A stretch of 38,523 nucleotides of DNA from Clostridia bacterium (GCA_030526115.1 JAUNDK010000017.1:1-38523); one strand, 5' to 3'; positions 24,146 to 30,915 are shown, numbered from the stretch's first letter. Made by a program: numbers and translations. Notes: a model not told the origin generated them from the letters alone.

Positions 24146-24337
24146 TTATTCTTTGTCTTTTTTCCATCTCTTGGAGTTCGTTCCCATGCGGTAATCTATC
24201 CACGGTTCATCCTCCTCAATGAACCAGTCACGGCCCATCTTGACGGCTGTCTTGAACGCTCCCCGAGCTACTCTCTGCCTGCCTGTCGCAGGATCCTTAC
24301 CGTGCTTAAGGCAGTACTCTTTTAATGAAATTAACAT
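24146..24337 (-). CDS. Small HTH protein, excisionase-like
   Basis: A 63-residue basic protein beginning MLISLKEYCLKHGKDPATGR. The pattern LKEYCLKHGK..TGRQRVARGAFKTAVKMGRDWFIEEDEP fits a small MerR/Xis-type winged helix as found next to attachment sites and integrases of Firmicute mobile elements. It has a strong AAGGAGG ribosome-binding site and starts just after the 39-codon membrane peptide, whose stop overlaps that site. Position beside att supports a role in excision. It could also be a transcription regulator. Confidence 0.65.
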   Translation of the reverse strand: MLISLKEYCLKHGKDPATGRQRVARGAFKTAVKMGRDWFIEEDEPWIDYRMGTNSKRWKKDKE

Positions 24338-24352
24338 AGTACTGTTGCCTCC

Positions 24353-24472
24353 TTACTTGTTCTTGTGATTGTTTACAATGCAGATAATAATCCTTACGAT
24401 TGTCAGAACAAATAAAGCCAAAGCAATCCAGGATAAAATATGATTATTTACAATCCATGTTAAAATAGCCAT
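24353..24472 (-). CDS. 39-aa single-span membrane peptide
   Basis: The ORF encodes MAILTWIVNNHILSWIALAL followed by FVLTIVRIIICIVNNHKNK: a long hydrophobic segment with a short basic tail, typical of a small membrane protein. Its stop codon (TAAGGAGG) overlaps the ribosome-binding site of the excisionase-like gene, suggesting coupling. It lacks a convincing ribosome-binding site of its own, and the divergent antisense promoter at 24478-24505 begins just upstream. It might be a second small toxin, a holin-like peptide, or a spurious frame. Confidence 0.45.
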   Translation of the reverse strand: MAILTWIVNNHILSWIALALFVLTIVRIIICIVNNHKNK

Positions 24473-24477
24473 ATCTA

Positions 24478-24505
24478 TTGACTAATGGACTTTAGCAGGT
24501 ATAAT
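24478..24505 (+). promoter_or_regulatory. Promoter of the antisense (antitoxin) RNA
   Basis: TTGACT (24478-24483), a 16-nt spacer and perfect TATAAT (24500-24505) on the plus strand, pointing into the 3' end of the convergent toxin gene. No plus-strand protein gene lies downstream. Confidence 0.75.
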
Positions 24506-24530
24506 AGAGGTGGGTGGTATTCCCACCTCT
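24506..24530. other. 9-bp hairpin at the convergent overlap
   Basis: AGAGGTGGG/CCCACCTCT forms a strong stem in both transcripts: the 5' end of the antisense RNA and the 3' end of the toxin mRNA. On the minus strand it is followed by ATTATACC, a weak U-tract, so it may serve as the toxin mRNA 3' end or as a protective 5' stem of the antitoxin. Confidence 0.55.
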
Positions 24531-24657
24531 ACTCTTCTCTTATTTGTTAATGAAGTGGTATTCAATACCTTTTTCGATTAACAAGAGAAGTAACTGTATT
24601 AAGAAACTTAAGAGAATCTCGAGCCAGCTTATTCGATTTCTCTTAGGTTTCTTTTTA
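24512..24657 (+). ncRNA. Predicted antitoxin RNA, antisense to the 43-aa toxin
   Basis: A transcript from the promoter at 24478-24505 would run ~145 nt to an intrinsic terminator: a 16-bp stem AAGAAACTTAAGAGAA/TTCTCTTAGGTTTCTT (24601-24616 with 24638-24653, one G-U) ending in a TTTTT tract. It is fully complementary to the toxin ORF from about codon 5 through the stop. Within it lies a nested inverted repeat (24534-24590: CTTCTCTT/AAGAGAAG, GTTAAT/ATTAAC and inner GGTAT/ATACC), a kissing-type structure usual in such RNAs. The convergent geometry is that of txpA/RatA. The ends are inferred, not measured. Confidence 0.65.
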
Positions 24658-24671
24658 TAATGCCTGCCCAT
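24540..24671 (-). CDS. 43-aa membrane peptide, probable type I toxin
   Basis: The ORF encodes a basic N-terminus (MGRHYKKKPKRNR), a transmembrane helix (ISWLEILLSFLIQLLLLLIE) and a short polar tail ending INK. It has a perfect ribosome-binding site (AAAGGAGG at 24678-24685) and a perfect consensus promoter 50 nt upstream. It is covered by an oppositely transcribed RNA. Small membrane peptide, strong promoter, strong ribosome-binding site and convergent antisense RNA are the hallmarks of type I toxins such as TxpA or the prophage modules of Clostridioides difficile. I do not recognise the peptide family. It could instead be a small holin-like protein. Confidence 0.7.
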   Translation of the reverse strand: MGRHYKKKPKRNRISWLEILLSFLIQLLLLLIEKGIEYHFINK

Positions 24672-24721
24672 TAGGAACCTCCTTTCTGATTATTTGTAAG
24701 TTCTCTTTACCTTACATATAT

Positions 24722-24750
24722 ATTATACTACTTTTTAGTATTATTGTCAA
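24722..24750 (-). promoter_or_regulatory. Perfect consensus promoter of the probable toxin gene
   Basis: TTGACA (24745-24750), 17-nt spacer, TATAAT (24722-24727) on the minus strand. The predicted 5' UTR of ~45 nt contains a GTAAG/CTTAC hairpin before the ribosome-binding site. Confidence 0.9.
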
Positions 24751-24782
24751 GCGTTTTTTGAGATTTTTAAGCCATTTTTCGT

Positions 24783-24817
24783 AAAAAAATTAACCCATGT
24801 CCGATTAAAGACATGGG
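24783..24817 (-). terminator. Terminator of the endolysin gene
   Basis: CCCATGTC/GACATGGG stem (24794-24817) followed by TTAATTTTTTT on the minus strand, 14 nt after the endolysin stop. Confidence 0.92.
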
Positions 24818-24831
24818 CTTTTTGTTTCTTG

Positions 24832-25812
24832 TCAGATTATATTGCTCTTGGCTGTAACGCCTGTGATGTCGCCTGTCTTGAGGGTCGAGAAAATAACTCC
24901 AAGACTGTTCTCACCACGATAATAGAGTGTGCTGTTAAGTACCCAATCAGGAATGCGAGCGCCTGTTGTGTATCGAGAGCCTGACTTAAGCCTGATAACA
25001 TCACCCTGCTTGTATGTCTTGGTTGCAGGTTTACTTACCACTGTACTGAGGGTCTTTGTGTACTCAGGGTTTGCAAGGTAAATCCAGCCTTTGCCGGACT
25101 TCAGCTTGCCCCATCCGTCCTTAACCTCGGTGATGGTAAATATACCTTTGCCTGTCTGGCCGTTGATAATTCCATTCGGTGTGGAACGGAAGTTAAGGTC
25201 ATCAATAAGTACCTGTACGGTAAAAGGTGTTGCAGGGTACTTTGTTACTGACGGAGCAGGTGTCGGTGTTACCGATCCACCGAGTTTCTTTGTGACTTTT
25301 TCTGCGAGATCACCCATTCTGGAATACATCCAATCACCCGGACAGCTTTTGGAATCAAACCATCTGTGAACTGTGAGAAGCATTTCGTCACTCTTGAGTG
25401 AGTAGTTAAGGGCTGTTGATTTGTCGGCAATCCACAGAAGTTTTTTCTTCCCATTGCGCTTGCAGATGTCCGCACAAAGCTCTATAAGAGATTCATAAAC
25501 ATTATCATTGAATTTATATGGATGATAAGAATCAGAAGCGCACTCAATGCAGACACTGCGGTGGTCATTGTAATAGTCGCTTGAACACCAACTGCGATTT
25601 GCCTCTTCAACGTACATTCCAATCTCACCATCACAGCCGATACCATAGTTGCTGGAAGCACCTGTGGATGAATGAGAGAACCAGTCTCCAAGAGCAGAAG
25701 CGGAACACTGACCGACTACGCAGTGCGGTGTAATTCGGTCAATAGTATGGTTTCTTCTGCCTGAGTTATTCGGGCTGAGCTTGGTGCAAACTACTAATGG
25801 GCTGTTGCTCAT
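24832..25812 (-). CDS. Endolysin: N-acetylmuramoyl-L-alanine amidase with SH3-like domains
   Basis: Phage lysin of 326 residues with an N-terminal Amidase_2/PGRP-type catalytic domain (about 1-175). Its zinc ligands appear as His30 (ITPHCVVGQ), His149 (LTVHRWF) and Cys157 (KSCPGDWMY). A Pro/Thr linker (TPTPAPS) leads to an SH3-like wall-binding domain (about 195-255, LIDDLNFRSTPNG..GWIYL) and a second ~60-residue C-terminal module (KQGDVIRLKSGSRYTTGARI). Of three closely spaced ATGs, the one at 25812 has AAAGGA at 9-nt spacing and is preferred. It lies in its own terminator-bounded unit downstream of the holin block. Confidence 0.93.
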   Translation of the reverse strand: MSNSPLVVCTKLSPNNSGRRNHTIDRITPHCVVGQCSASALGDWFSHSSTGASSNYGIGCDGEIGMYVEEANRSWCSSDYYNDHRSVCIECASDSYHPYKFNDNVYESLIELCADICKRNGKKKLLWIADKSTALNYSLKSDEMLLTVHRWFDSKSCPGDWMYSRMGDLAEKVTKKLGGSVTPTPAPSVTKYPATPFTVQVLIDDLNFRSTPNGIINGQTGKGIFTITEVKDGWGKLKSGKGWIYLANPEYTKTLSTVVSKPATKTYKQGDVIRLKSGSRYTTGARIPDWVLNSTLYYRGENSLGVIFSTLKTGDITGVTAKSNII

Positions 25813-25829
25813 AAACATCATTCCTTTCT

Positions 25830-25864
25830 AAAAAAGAGGAACCGCCCTTTGTTCAAGAGCGGTT
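25830..25864 (-). terminator. Terminator between the holin block and endolysin
   Basis: AACCGC/GCGGTT stem (25840-25864, 13-nt loop) followed by CCTCTTTTTT on the minus strand, immediately ahead of the endolysin ribosome-binding site. Confidence 0.7.
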
Positions 25865-25946
25865 ATCGTGCATGTTTTAATAATTCGTGCATTTAAATTG
25901 GAGCAAACACACGCTTAACACACGATAAACACATCCGTGCGTTTTG

Positions 25947-25978
25947 CTTGCGTAAATCTTGCGTAACCTTGAGTAAAT
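25947..25978. repeat. Three tandem 10-11-bp repeats
   Basis: CTTGCGTAAAT, CTTGCGTAACC and CTTGAGTAAAT follow one another (25947, 25958, 25968) in the ~160-bp gene-free stretch before the terminator. Other CGTGC/ACACACG words nearby (25867-25942) make the stretch repetitive. Function unknown; a protein-binding array is possible. No gene is seen between 25865 and 26025. Confidence 0.5.
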
Positions 25979-26025
25979 TATTTCGTGAAAATCCTGATTA
26001 CTCAAGAAGATAATCACGAGATAAC

Positions 26026-26199
26026 TTACTTCTTCGCACATGGTGTGCATTTATCTGTGTGCTTCACCCTATCATTAAGTTCGGCACGTTTGGCATTATT
26101 CCACCTGTCTGTGGTGCCCACAAGATATCCTGTAATGCGGCGAATTCTGTCAAAGCCGACATTCTGACCGATGATTTTATCCGTTGTTGTCTTTGTCAT
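26026..26199 (-). CDS. Stand-alone NrdD C-terminal (glycyl-radical-like) mini-protein
   Basis: A 57-residue protein whose core RIRRITGYLVGTTDRWNNAK and AELNDRVKH matches the extreme C-terminus of anaerobic ribonucleotide reductase NrdD (E. coli: RRVCGYLG..RPFNAGKQEEVKRRVKH), the segment carrying the radical glycine. Here that glycine would be Gly24. Two cysteines follow (CTPC, 51-54). Similar short proteins occur in Firmicute genomes and phages under the NrdD Pfam name. The start at 26199 is chosen for GGAGGAAAAAG; an upstream ATG at 26223 lies within the holin gene. It overlaps the end of the holin gene. Function is unproven; a spare-part radical domain like GrcA/YfiD is one idea. Confidence 0.75.
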   Translation of the reverse strand: MTKTTTDKIIGQNVGFDRIRRITGYLVGTTDRWNNAKRAELNDRVKHTDKCTPCAKK

Positions 26200-26407
26200 C
26201 TTTTTCCTCCGGTAATCCTGCAACAGAAGTGATTAGAGAAAAAACCGCTGCTCCTGCTGAAATCTCAAAGATTGCCATCCAGTCCATATCTGTGATGAGT
26301 GATCCCACGGTATATAACGAGACGGCTGTCTGTGCCATGGTTTTTAATGCTCTTATTAAAGCTAGCTTTGCCCATCTTCCCCAGTCTCTTGCTTTCCAGT
26401 CAATCAT
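26177..26407 (-). CDS. Phage holin, r1t type
   Basis: A 76-residue protein with an amphipathic basic N-terminus (MIDWKARDWGRWAKLALIRA) and two membrane segments (MAQTAVSLYTVGSLITD and MAIFEISAGAAVFSLITSVAGL), ending in the charged PEEKDDKDNNG. This pattern matches r1t-family holins, which permeabilise the membrane to release the endolysin. The in-frame upstream extension to 26545 overlaps the preceding gene and has no ribosome-binding site; ATG 26407 has AAGGAGAT. It is placed just before the lysis-related mini-protein and endolysin. Confidence 0.9.
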   Translation of the reverse strand: MIDWKARDWGRWAKLALIRALKTMAQTAVSLYTVGSLITDMDWMAIFEISAGAAVFSLITSVAGLPEEKDDKDNNG

Positions 26408-26408
26408 T

Positions 26409-26732
26409 TTAATCTCCTTCCTGCGGCGGGAAGTCCGGAAGCGCCAGCACTTTGCCGTGTATCGCTGTAACAACTCCGTTACCTCCGAGCGCCTTGTACT
26501 GGTTATACATATTGACCCAGTTGTCCTTGTCATCGGTATCTGCATAACCTTGTTTGCTGTAATGTTTCCAACCCTGCAGCAGTCTGTCTCTGAGGAGCGC
26601 CTGCATGCCTGCTTTCAGTGCGCCGTATTCTTTTGACTGCTCTTTAAATTTTGCTTTGCTCCATCCCCAAAGCCCAAGAACAGCCGCTGTGAATAAGCCG
26701 GGGATCCCTAAAAATTTAAGTAGTTCTATCAT
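26409..26732 (-). CDS. Phage membrane-anchored protein upstream of holin
   Basis: A 107-residue protein with an N-terminal hydrophobic segment (LGIPGLFTAAVLGLWGW), a basic linker and a conserved-looking soluble part (LLRDRLLQGWKHYSKQGYAD, YNQYKALGGNGVV). Proteins with the RDRLLQGYKHY...YHALGGNGV pattern are commonly found just upstream of holins in Firmicute phages and are thought to be lysis or tail-associated accessory proteins. The exact role is unknown. It ends 1 nt before the holin ATG. Confidence 0.7.
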   Translation of the reverse strand: MIELLKFLGIPGLFTAAVLGLWGWSKAKFKEQSKEYGALKAGMQALLRDRLLQGWKHYSKQGYADTDDKDNWVNMYNQYKALGGNGVVTAIHGKVLALPDFPPQEGD

Positions 26733-26744
26733 TGGACTTCTTCC

Positions 26745-27701
26745 TCACTTTATCCTTACCGCACGAACGACTCCGGCCACCGTTGTCGCCACGCTTGAGT
26801 ATGCCTGTATTTTAAAAACCTTGTTTGTGGCGTCTGTGTTTGACACGATTGTCAGGTTCTGTCTCGTGGTTCCGCAGGCGTTCTGCGATGCTGCGTTTGA
26901 GGTTTCTGTTGTCGTGTACTTTGCTCCACCGATGATTCGAACGATTCTGGTTCCGGATGTTGAGCTTGCCCACTGCAATCCTCCGGTCACAATAAATGTT
27001 CCGTCTGCATCGACTGTCAATGTTGCAACGTCTGTCCATGTGGAAGCGGAAACGGAGACATTTGTCTTATTGGTTCCTTCGTGGAACTTGATGTTTTCTT
27101 CCTTGGCTGCTCCTATGTCATCGCACACGTCACCTTTCGCAATATATCGAAGACCGCCACCGTCCGCATAAGCTTCTATGCCGATAAAATATGGCAGGCT
27201 GTTGTTTCTCGGAATGCTTCCGCTTTCAAAGTTTATCGGCCTTGATATTGAGTCTTTTAAGTACTGCGAGGACAGTGTCTTGCCGTTTTCGTAAAGTGTA
27301 TTTCCGCATATTTTATCAAACGGATAGTTGGTTGCGCCTAAATTAATTAATGGCGAGTCCGTGTTCGGTCTGCGGAATGTTCCATCGTTTGTCAGGACCA
27401 ATGCTTTCGTTTCATCGCCTGACCAGACTCTGTTATGCTTGTGGTTTATATCTGAGTATTTCTCAGCGAGTTTTGTTCCGTCTTCGTATATGGTTTTGAA
27501 CCTTCCGCTGTTCCACGGGTTTGTCGTTGTTCCCATGTTTACTGCATCTGAGCTCGGATAGAAGTTTCCACCTGTCGTGATTCGCACGTTGTATGCGTCA
27601 TCAGTCGAGTTCAGAATATAATGCTTATGGTTTTTATCTGCGAACTTTTCTTTTATCTTTGCCCACAGCTTTTCAAGGCCTGCTTTGTCTAAGAATTTCA
27701 T
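26745..27701 (-). CDS. Phage tail fibre / receptor-binding protein
   Basis: A 318-residue protein at the end of the tail operon. The N-terminus (MKFLDKAGLEKLWAKIKEKF) is a fibre attachment motif often seen in Clostridial phages. Two His-rich fibre repeats (DKNHKHYIL near 22 and DINHKHNRVWSGDE near 85) are the HxH metal-binding knots of trimeric tail fibres. The C-terminal ~100 residues are a beta-sandwich-like Ser/Thr-rich domain ending VVRAVRIK that probably binds the receptor. Its ATG overlaps the stop of the preceding fibre gene (TAATG). Confidence 0.8.
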   Translation of the reverse strand: MKFLDKAGLEKLWAKIKEKFADKNHKHYILNSTDDAYNVRITTGGNFYPSSDAVNMGTTTNPWNSGRFKTIYEDGTKLAEKYSDINHKHNRVWSGDETKALVLTNDGTFRRPNTDSPLINLGATNYPFDKICGNTLYENGKTLSSQYLKDSISRPINFESGSIPRNNSLPYFIGIEAYADGGGLRYIAKGDVCDDIGAAKEENIKFHEGTNKTNVSVSASTWTDVATLTVDADGTFIVTGGLQWASSTSGTRIVRIIGGAKYTTTETSNAASQNACGTTRQNLTIVSNTDATNKVFKIQAYSSVATTVAGVVRAVRIK

Positions 27702-28465
27702 TATCCTATGCGCACCGCCGTCCAGACGATTTTATATGTCAGTGCTTTGCTGTTTGTATGCCATGCGCTGTATTTAAAACCGGAGTTCTTGATAATCCTT
27801 GTTATGCACAAATTAGTTGATGTTGTGCCTCCGAATACTCTTGAATAATTGCCTGTCCATTCAGTTGTTTCGCTGGATTTCTTGAGGTTAACCTGCCTAT
27901 AACCTCCGGTGCCTGCCGCAAAATATGCGTTAACCGTTACGATCCAGACTCCGTTTGCGGTTCGGTCCTCTTCCTCTTCCCAGTAATCTGTCGAGATTGT
28001 TCCGCTTGTCGTTCCTGTGAGAACTGTTCCGATGTCATCGAACCTCGTTTTGTCCGATGCGCTCATCAGGCCTGACTCTTTATATGTCGCGGTTGAATAA
28101 CTTTTGCTGTAAATGTCAGTTGCTGTTCCGTTGATTTTTATTGTTCCGATTTTGTTTCCTGATGTCTGGCTCCGTGTAAATGTTACTGCATCAGCGCTCT
28201 CCTGTATTCCGTCGAGCTTCTTTTTGTCTGATGCGCTCATTAAACCGACAGCTGACTGGGTTGCCGTTTTGGAAAGCATCGCAGTCTTGGTTGTTCCGTC
28301 TTTAAATGTGAATGTTACTGTTAGACCGTTGACTGTTATGTCGGTTATTTCTGAGGCTGCAAGCGCTCCGTCTATCGTGTCCATATTTGTATTTATATCA
28401 GCAACACTTACCGGATCAACGCCATCTGGTTTTATTAAGTTATATTTTGTTGTGTTTGTCGCCAT
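27701..28465 (-). CDS. Phage tail fibre protein
   Basis: A 254-residue fibre-like protein. The start (MATNTTKYNLIKPDGVDPVS followed by VADINTNMDTIDGAL) is the typical fibre N-terminus that docks to the baseplate. Two collar-like repeats (SAVGLMSASDKKKLDGI and ESGLMSASDKTRFDDI) follow. The C-terminus (NGVWIVTVNAYFAAGTGGYR ... IVWTAVRIG) resembles the end of the neighbouring fibre. Start ATG 28465 is used because it overlaps the preceding stop (TGATG) and has GAGGG in range; the GTG one codon earlier is less likely. Confidence 0.82.
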   Translation of the reverse strand: MATNTTKYNLIKPDGVDPVSVADINTNMDTIDGALAASEITDITVNGLTVTFTFKDGTTKTAMLSKTATQSAVGLMSASDKKKLDGIQESADAVTFTRSQTSGNKIGTIKINGTATDIYSKSYSTATYKESGLMSASDKTRFDDIGTVLTGTTSGTISTDYWEEEEDRTANGVWIVTVNAYFAAGTGGYRQVNLKKSSETTEWTGNYSRVFGGTTSTNLCITRIIKNSGFKYSAWHTNSKALTYKIVWTAVRIG

Positions 28466-29052
28466 CACTCATCCCTCGATTCTATGAAATCAAATGCAAG
28501 CTCATTCCAGGTATTTCCTGCTGCCTGAGCCCAGTTTGTTTTTTCCACTGTCGACCAGTTGTTTGTGTTTGTATATACAAATTCGACCGAAGCCGGGAGA
28601 ATGTGCCGGAGTGTTTTCTCCAGCTCTGCCTCTGTTTCTTTGTCTTTTGTGTATGACATTACGGTCAGGACGTGTGCGGATTCGTTGTAGTTGACGACCG
28701 CTTCGTTCCCTGTTATGTCTTTTATTGTTTGTAAAATAGAGCCGTATGTATATGGCGGACGCATCCTGTATCTGTTCAGGAGCCTGGTTCTTCTCTGTTC
28801 CAGGTTTTCATCTGTGACTTCAGGTCCACTGAGCTTGAACCTTTTTTCCAGGTAAGCGATTCCCTGTGAGTCAGCCTTTTGCGGGTTCTGACTGTTTTCT
28901 ACAAACTTCAGCGCATCCCATGCATCTTTCAGCTCTGTTCCTATAACGCCTGATTCTATTCCTTCGGCAGGATTTCCCAGCAGTCCTCTGTATTCTGTTA
29001 CGCCTTGCAAAAACTCAGGCAGGCTGTTTATGATTGCATTTTCTCTCTGCAT
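28465..29052 (-). CDS. Baseplate-to-fibre protein, XkdU/YmfQ-like
   Basis: A 195-residue protein of the YmfQ (DUF2313) family, which lies after the baseplate J gene in PBSX-like phages and corresponds to P2 gpI position. Visible features are SLPEFLQGVTEYRGLL at the start, a central LEKRFKLSG and RLLNRYRMRPPYTYGSILQT, then an acidic beta-rich end. It probably connects wedge and tail fibres. It overlaps the fibre gene by 1 nt and follows the J-like gene by 1 nt. Confidence 0.85.
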   Translation of the reverse strand: MQRENAIINSLPEFLQGVTEYRGLLGNPAEGIESGVIGTELKDAWDALKFVENSQNPQKADSQGIAYLEKRFKLSGPEVTDENLEQRRTRLLNRYRMRPPYTYGSILQTIKDITGNEAVVNYNESAHVLTVMSYTKDKETEAELEKTLRHILPASVEFVYTNTNNWSTVEKTNWAQAAGNTWNELAFDFIESRDE

Positions 29053-29053
29053 G

Positions 29054-30199
29054 TTATATCTCCGAAAACTTTATAACGTTTATTATCTGAACAGCTGGGA
29101 TTTCCGGTTGTTTACCTTCTGACGGGTTTATCTCTTCACACAGAACAAGGTTTCCGTCTATATCGTTTACGCTGTACGATGTCACATCTCTTACGCCCTG
29201 TACATTCAGAACCTTTGCGATGAGTTTCTGCTTATAGATTGTGAGCTCATATTTTCCGAAATCGTCAGGCTCTCCCCACTCAGCTTTTACTTCTTCAATA
29301 TATTCGTTTATTGCTTCGCGAACTGAGTCTGTTAAAAAGTCGCCTTTTACTGTCATCGAGATATTCAGCTTGACTTCCCTTGGCGTTGAAACCATGACCT
29401 TGTGGTCAATCGGTGCGATTGCTGTTCCTGTGACATATTCGCTTCCGCTGTTTCCGTATGTCGGGTCAACCAGTGCCTGTATCTGCATTAAATCCCTGGC
29501 ATCAAATGGTCTGTATGAGTTATTTACTACAACCACGCAAACTGTGCCCGGTCCGTCCCATACAGGATAAACCTGCACAGCTCCGATGTTATTCATGGCG
29601 AGAAGTGTCTGCCTGTAATAATCTATATTTCCGGCAAAAGGTCGCACAAGCATTGCGTTGCTCAGTCTCTGCCTGAATGCGCTTTCTGTTTCATCGTCTT
29701 CACCGAGTTCATAGATTCCTTCAATCTGAGCTGACTCCAGTCCGTCAACGTCTCTTTTCGGTACGAGGTCGCTGTAATAAATGTTGCCGGTTTCTCCGTT
29801 TTTCTCGCATGTGGCCAAGTAGTTGCCGCTTTCCCGTCTGGTTGTAACTGTGTACTCCAGTTCATTCTCTGCCGTGAATGTATAACCGGAAAGGTCAACC
29901 TCTTTTCCTTCCTTAAATCCGAAACGGCATATTACCTGCGCAGGTGTTGCCTGTTTAGGATAAAGGCCATAAGGGAGTGCCAAAAGCTTCAAACCTTCCA
30001 TGCTGGCTGTGTCCGGGTCGAGTTCCTCGATTATTCCCTGCAACGCGATGTATAGCTGTTCAAGCTCCGACGCTGTGGCTGCTATTGAGTTATATATAAG
30101 GCTCCCTTCACGCCTGTCCAGCTTCGGGTCCACCTCTGCAAGCATCCTGCTCTTTATGTTTTCGAATGTTGCCTGCTCTCGATAGTTAATAAGGGACAT
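29054..30199 (-). CDS. Baseplate J-like protein (XkdT type)
   Basis: A 381-residue wedge protein of the baseplate J family. Features: N-terminal ATFENIKSRMLAEVDPKLDR, REGSLIYNSIAATASELEQL, the LKLLALPYGLYPKQATPA block and LGEDDETESAFRQRL, all characteristic of XkdT. It would form the wedge ring of the contractile tail. Its start overlaps the end of the XkdS-like gene by 14 nt, consistent with coupled translation. Confidence 0.92.
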   Translation of the reverse strand: MSLINYREQATFENIKSRMLAEVDPKLDRREGSLIYNSIAATASELEQLYIALQGIIEELDPDTASMEGLKLLALPYGLYPKQATPAQVICRFGFKEGKEVDLSGYTFTAENELEYTVTTRRESGNYLATCEKNGETGNIYYSDLVPKRDVDGLESAQIEGIYELGEDDETESAFRQRLSNAMLVRPFAGNIDYYRQTLLAMNNIGAVQVYPVWDGPGTVCVVVVNNSYRPFDARDLMQIQALVDPTYGNSGSEYVTGTAIAPIDHKVMVSTPREVKLNISMTVKGDFLTDSVREAINEYIEEVKAEWGEPDDFGKYELTIYKQKLIAKVLNVQGVRDVTSYSVNDIDGNLVLCEEINPSEGKQPEIPAVQIINVIKFSEI

Positions 30200-30599
30200 C
30201 CATTTCTTCCTCGCTTTCTATCGTGCCGCCGTCCTCTTTTATTATGTTGAACGAAACGAGGCATTTGTTTTTTTCAGGGTATGAAAAAACGAAGCCATCG
30301 GCTCCGCTGATTCTGTCATCCTGTTTTATTGCTTCAATTATGTTGTTTTGTAACTCTATCTCAAATATTGACCTGTCTATCCTCAAAAGCTCATCTGTGC
30401 CATAGTTCTCAGAATATATTTCCGAGGTTCCTCTTGCTGTCATCAGAATAAGCTTCACCGCCTGCAGGATTGCTTCATCTCCGTCTATCTGTTCGGATTT
30501 TATTCTTCCTTTTTCAAGGTCAATCTTCCAGGTTTTTCCCGGCATGCTTTTTATTTTATATTCCTGATAGAGTTCGTAATCCAATGCTGGTAAGGCCAT
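30186..30599 (-). CDS. Baseplate protein, XkdS-like (DUF2634)
   Basis: A 137-residue protein with the gp25/lysozyme-like wedge fold of the DUF2634 family; GKTWKIDLEKGRIKSEQIDG, LILMTARGTSEIYSENYGTD and IFEIELQNNIIEAIKQDDRI are recognisable. It corresponds to T4 gp25/P2 gpW position in the baseplate. AAAGGGGAAG precedes its ATG. It lies between XkdR- and XkdT-like genes. Confidence 0.9.
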   Translation of the reverse strand: MALPALDYELYQEYKIKSMPGKTWKIDLEKGRIKSEQIDGDEAILQAVKLILMTARGTSEIYSENYGTDELLRIDRSIFEIELQNNIIEAIKQDDRISGADGFVFSYPEKNKCLVSFNIIKEDGGTIESEEEMDVPY

Positions 30600-30609
30600 A
30601 ACTTCCCCT

Positions 30610-30915
30610 TTACTGGCAAATTATATCTATTTCCGCATCTGTTATAGGTTCAGCGACTGATTCGTTTTCCTTGCTCAGGATTATAAACTTCCGGCCCTGC
30701 ATCGCCTTAAGAAGAACGACTTTGTCTCCCGGTTCGATTCCTGCGCCTCCGGAAACTTCGAGCCAGTCTCCGTCAATCTCTATATTTTCAGATATTCGTA
30801 TTCTGAGAGGTTCTTTGTTGCTGCATACTCCATAAACCACCTCAAGCGGTTTATCTGCGTTAACTGCCTCTTTTGCGATTTTCTTTATTGTTTCCAGTAT
30901 TTCATCGCTATACAT
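30610..30915 (-). CDS. Baseplate/tail protein, XkdR-like (DUF2577)
   Basis: A 101-residue OB-fold-like protein of the DUF2577 family, with MYSDEILETIKKIAKEAVNA at the start and the pattern PLRIRISENIEIDGDWLEV, GDKVVLLKAMQGRKFIILSK. It is a small component of the PBSX baseplate. A GTG at 30924 would extend it by three codons, but the ATG at 30915 has GAGGCGG at suitable spacing. It overlaps the stop of the hub gene by 8 nt. Confidence 0.88.
   Translation of the reverse strand: MYSDEILETIKKIAKEAVNADKPLEVVYGVCSNKEPLRIRISENIEIDGDWLEVSGGAGIEPGDKVVLLKAMQGRKFIILSKENESVAEPITDAEIDIICQ

Noticed and set aside
26200-26545. Extended starts of the holin and mini-protein frames (to 26545 and 26223)
   Set aside because: The extensions lie inside upstream genes, lack ribosome-binding sites, and the internal ATGs have strong ones.
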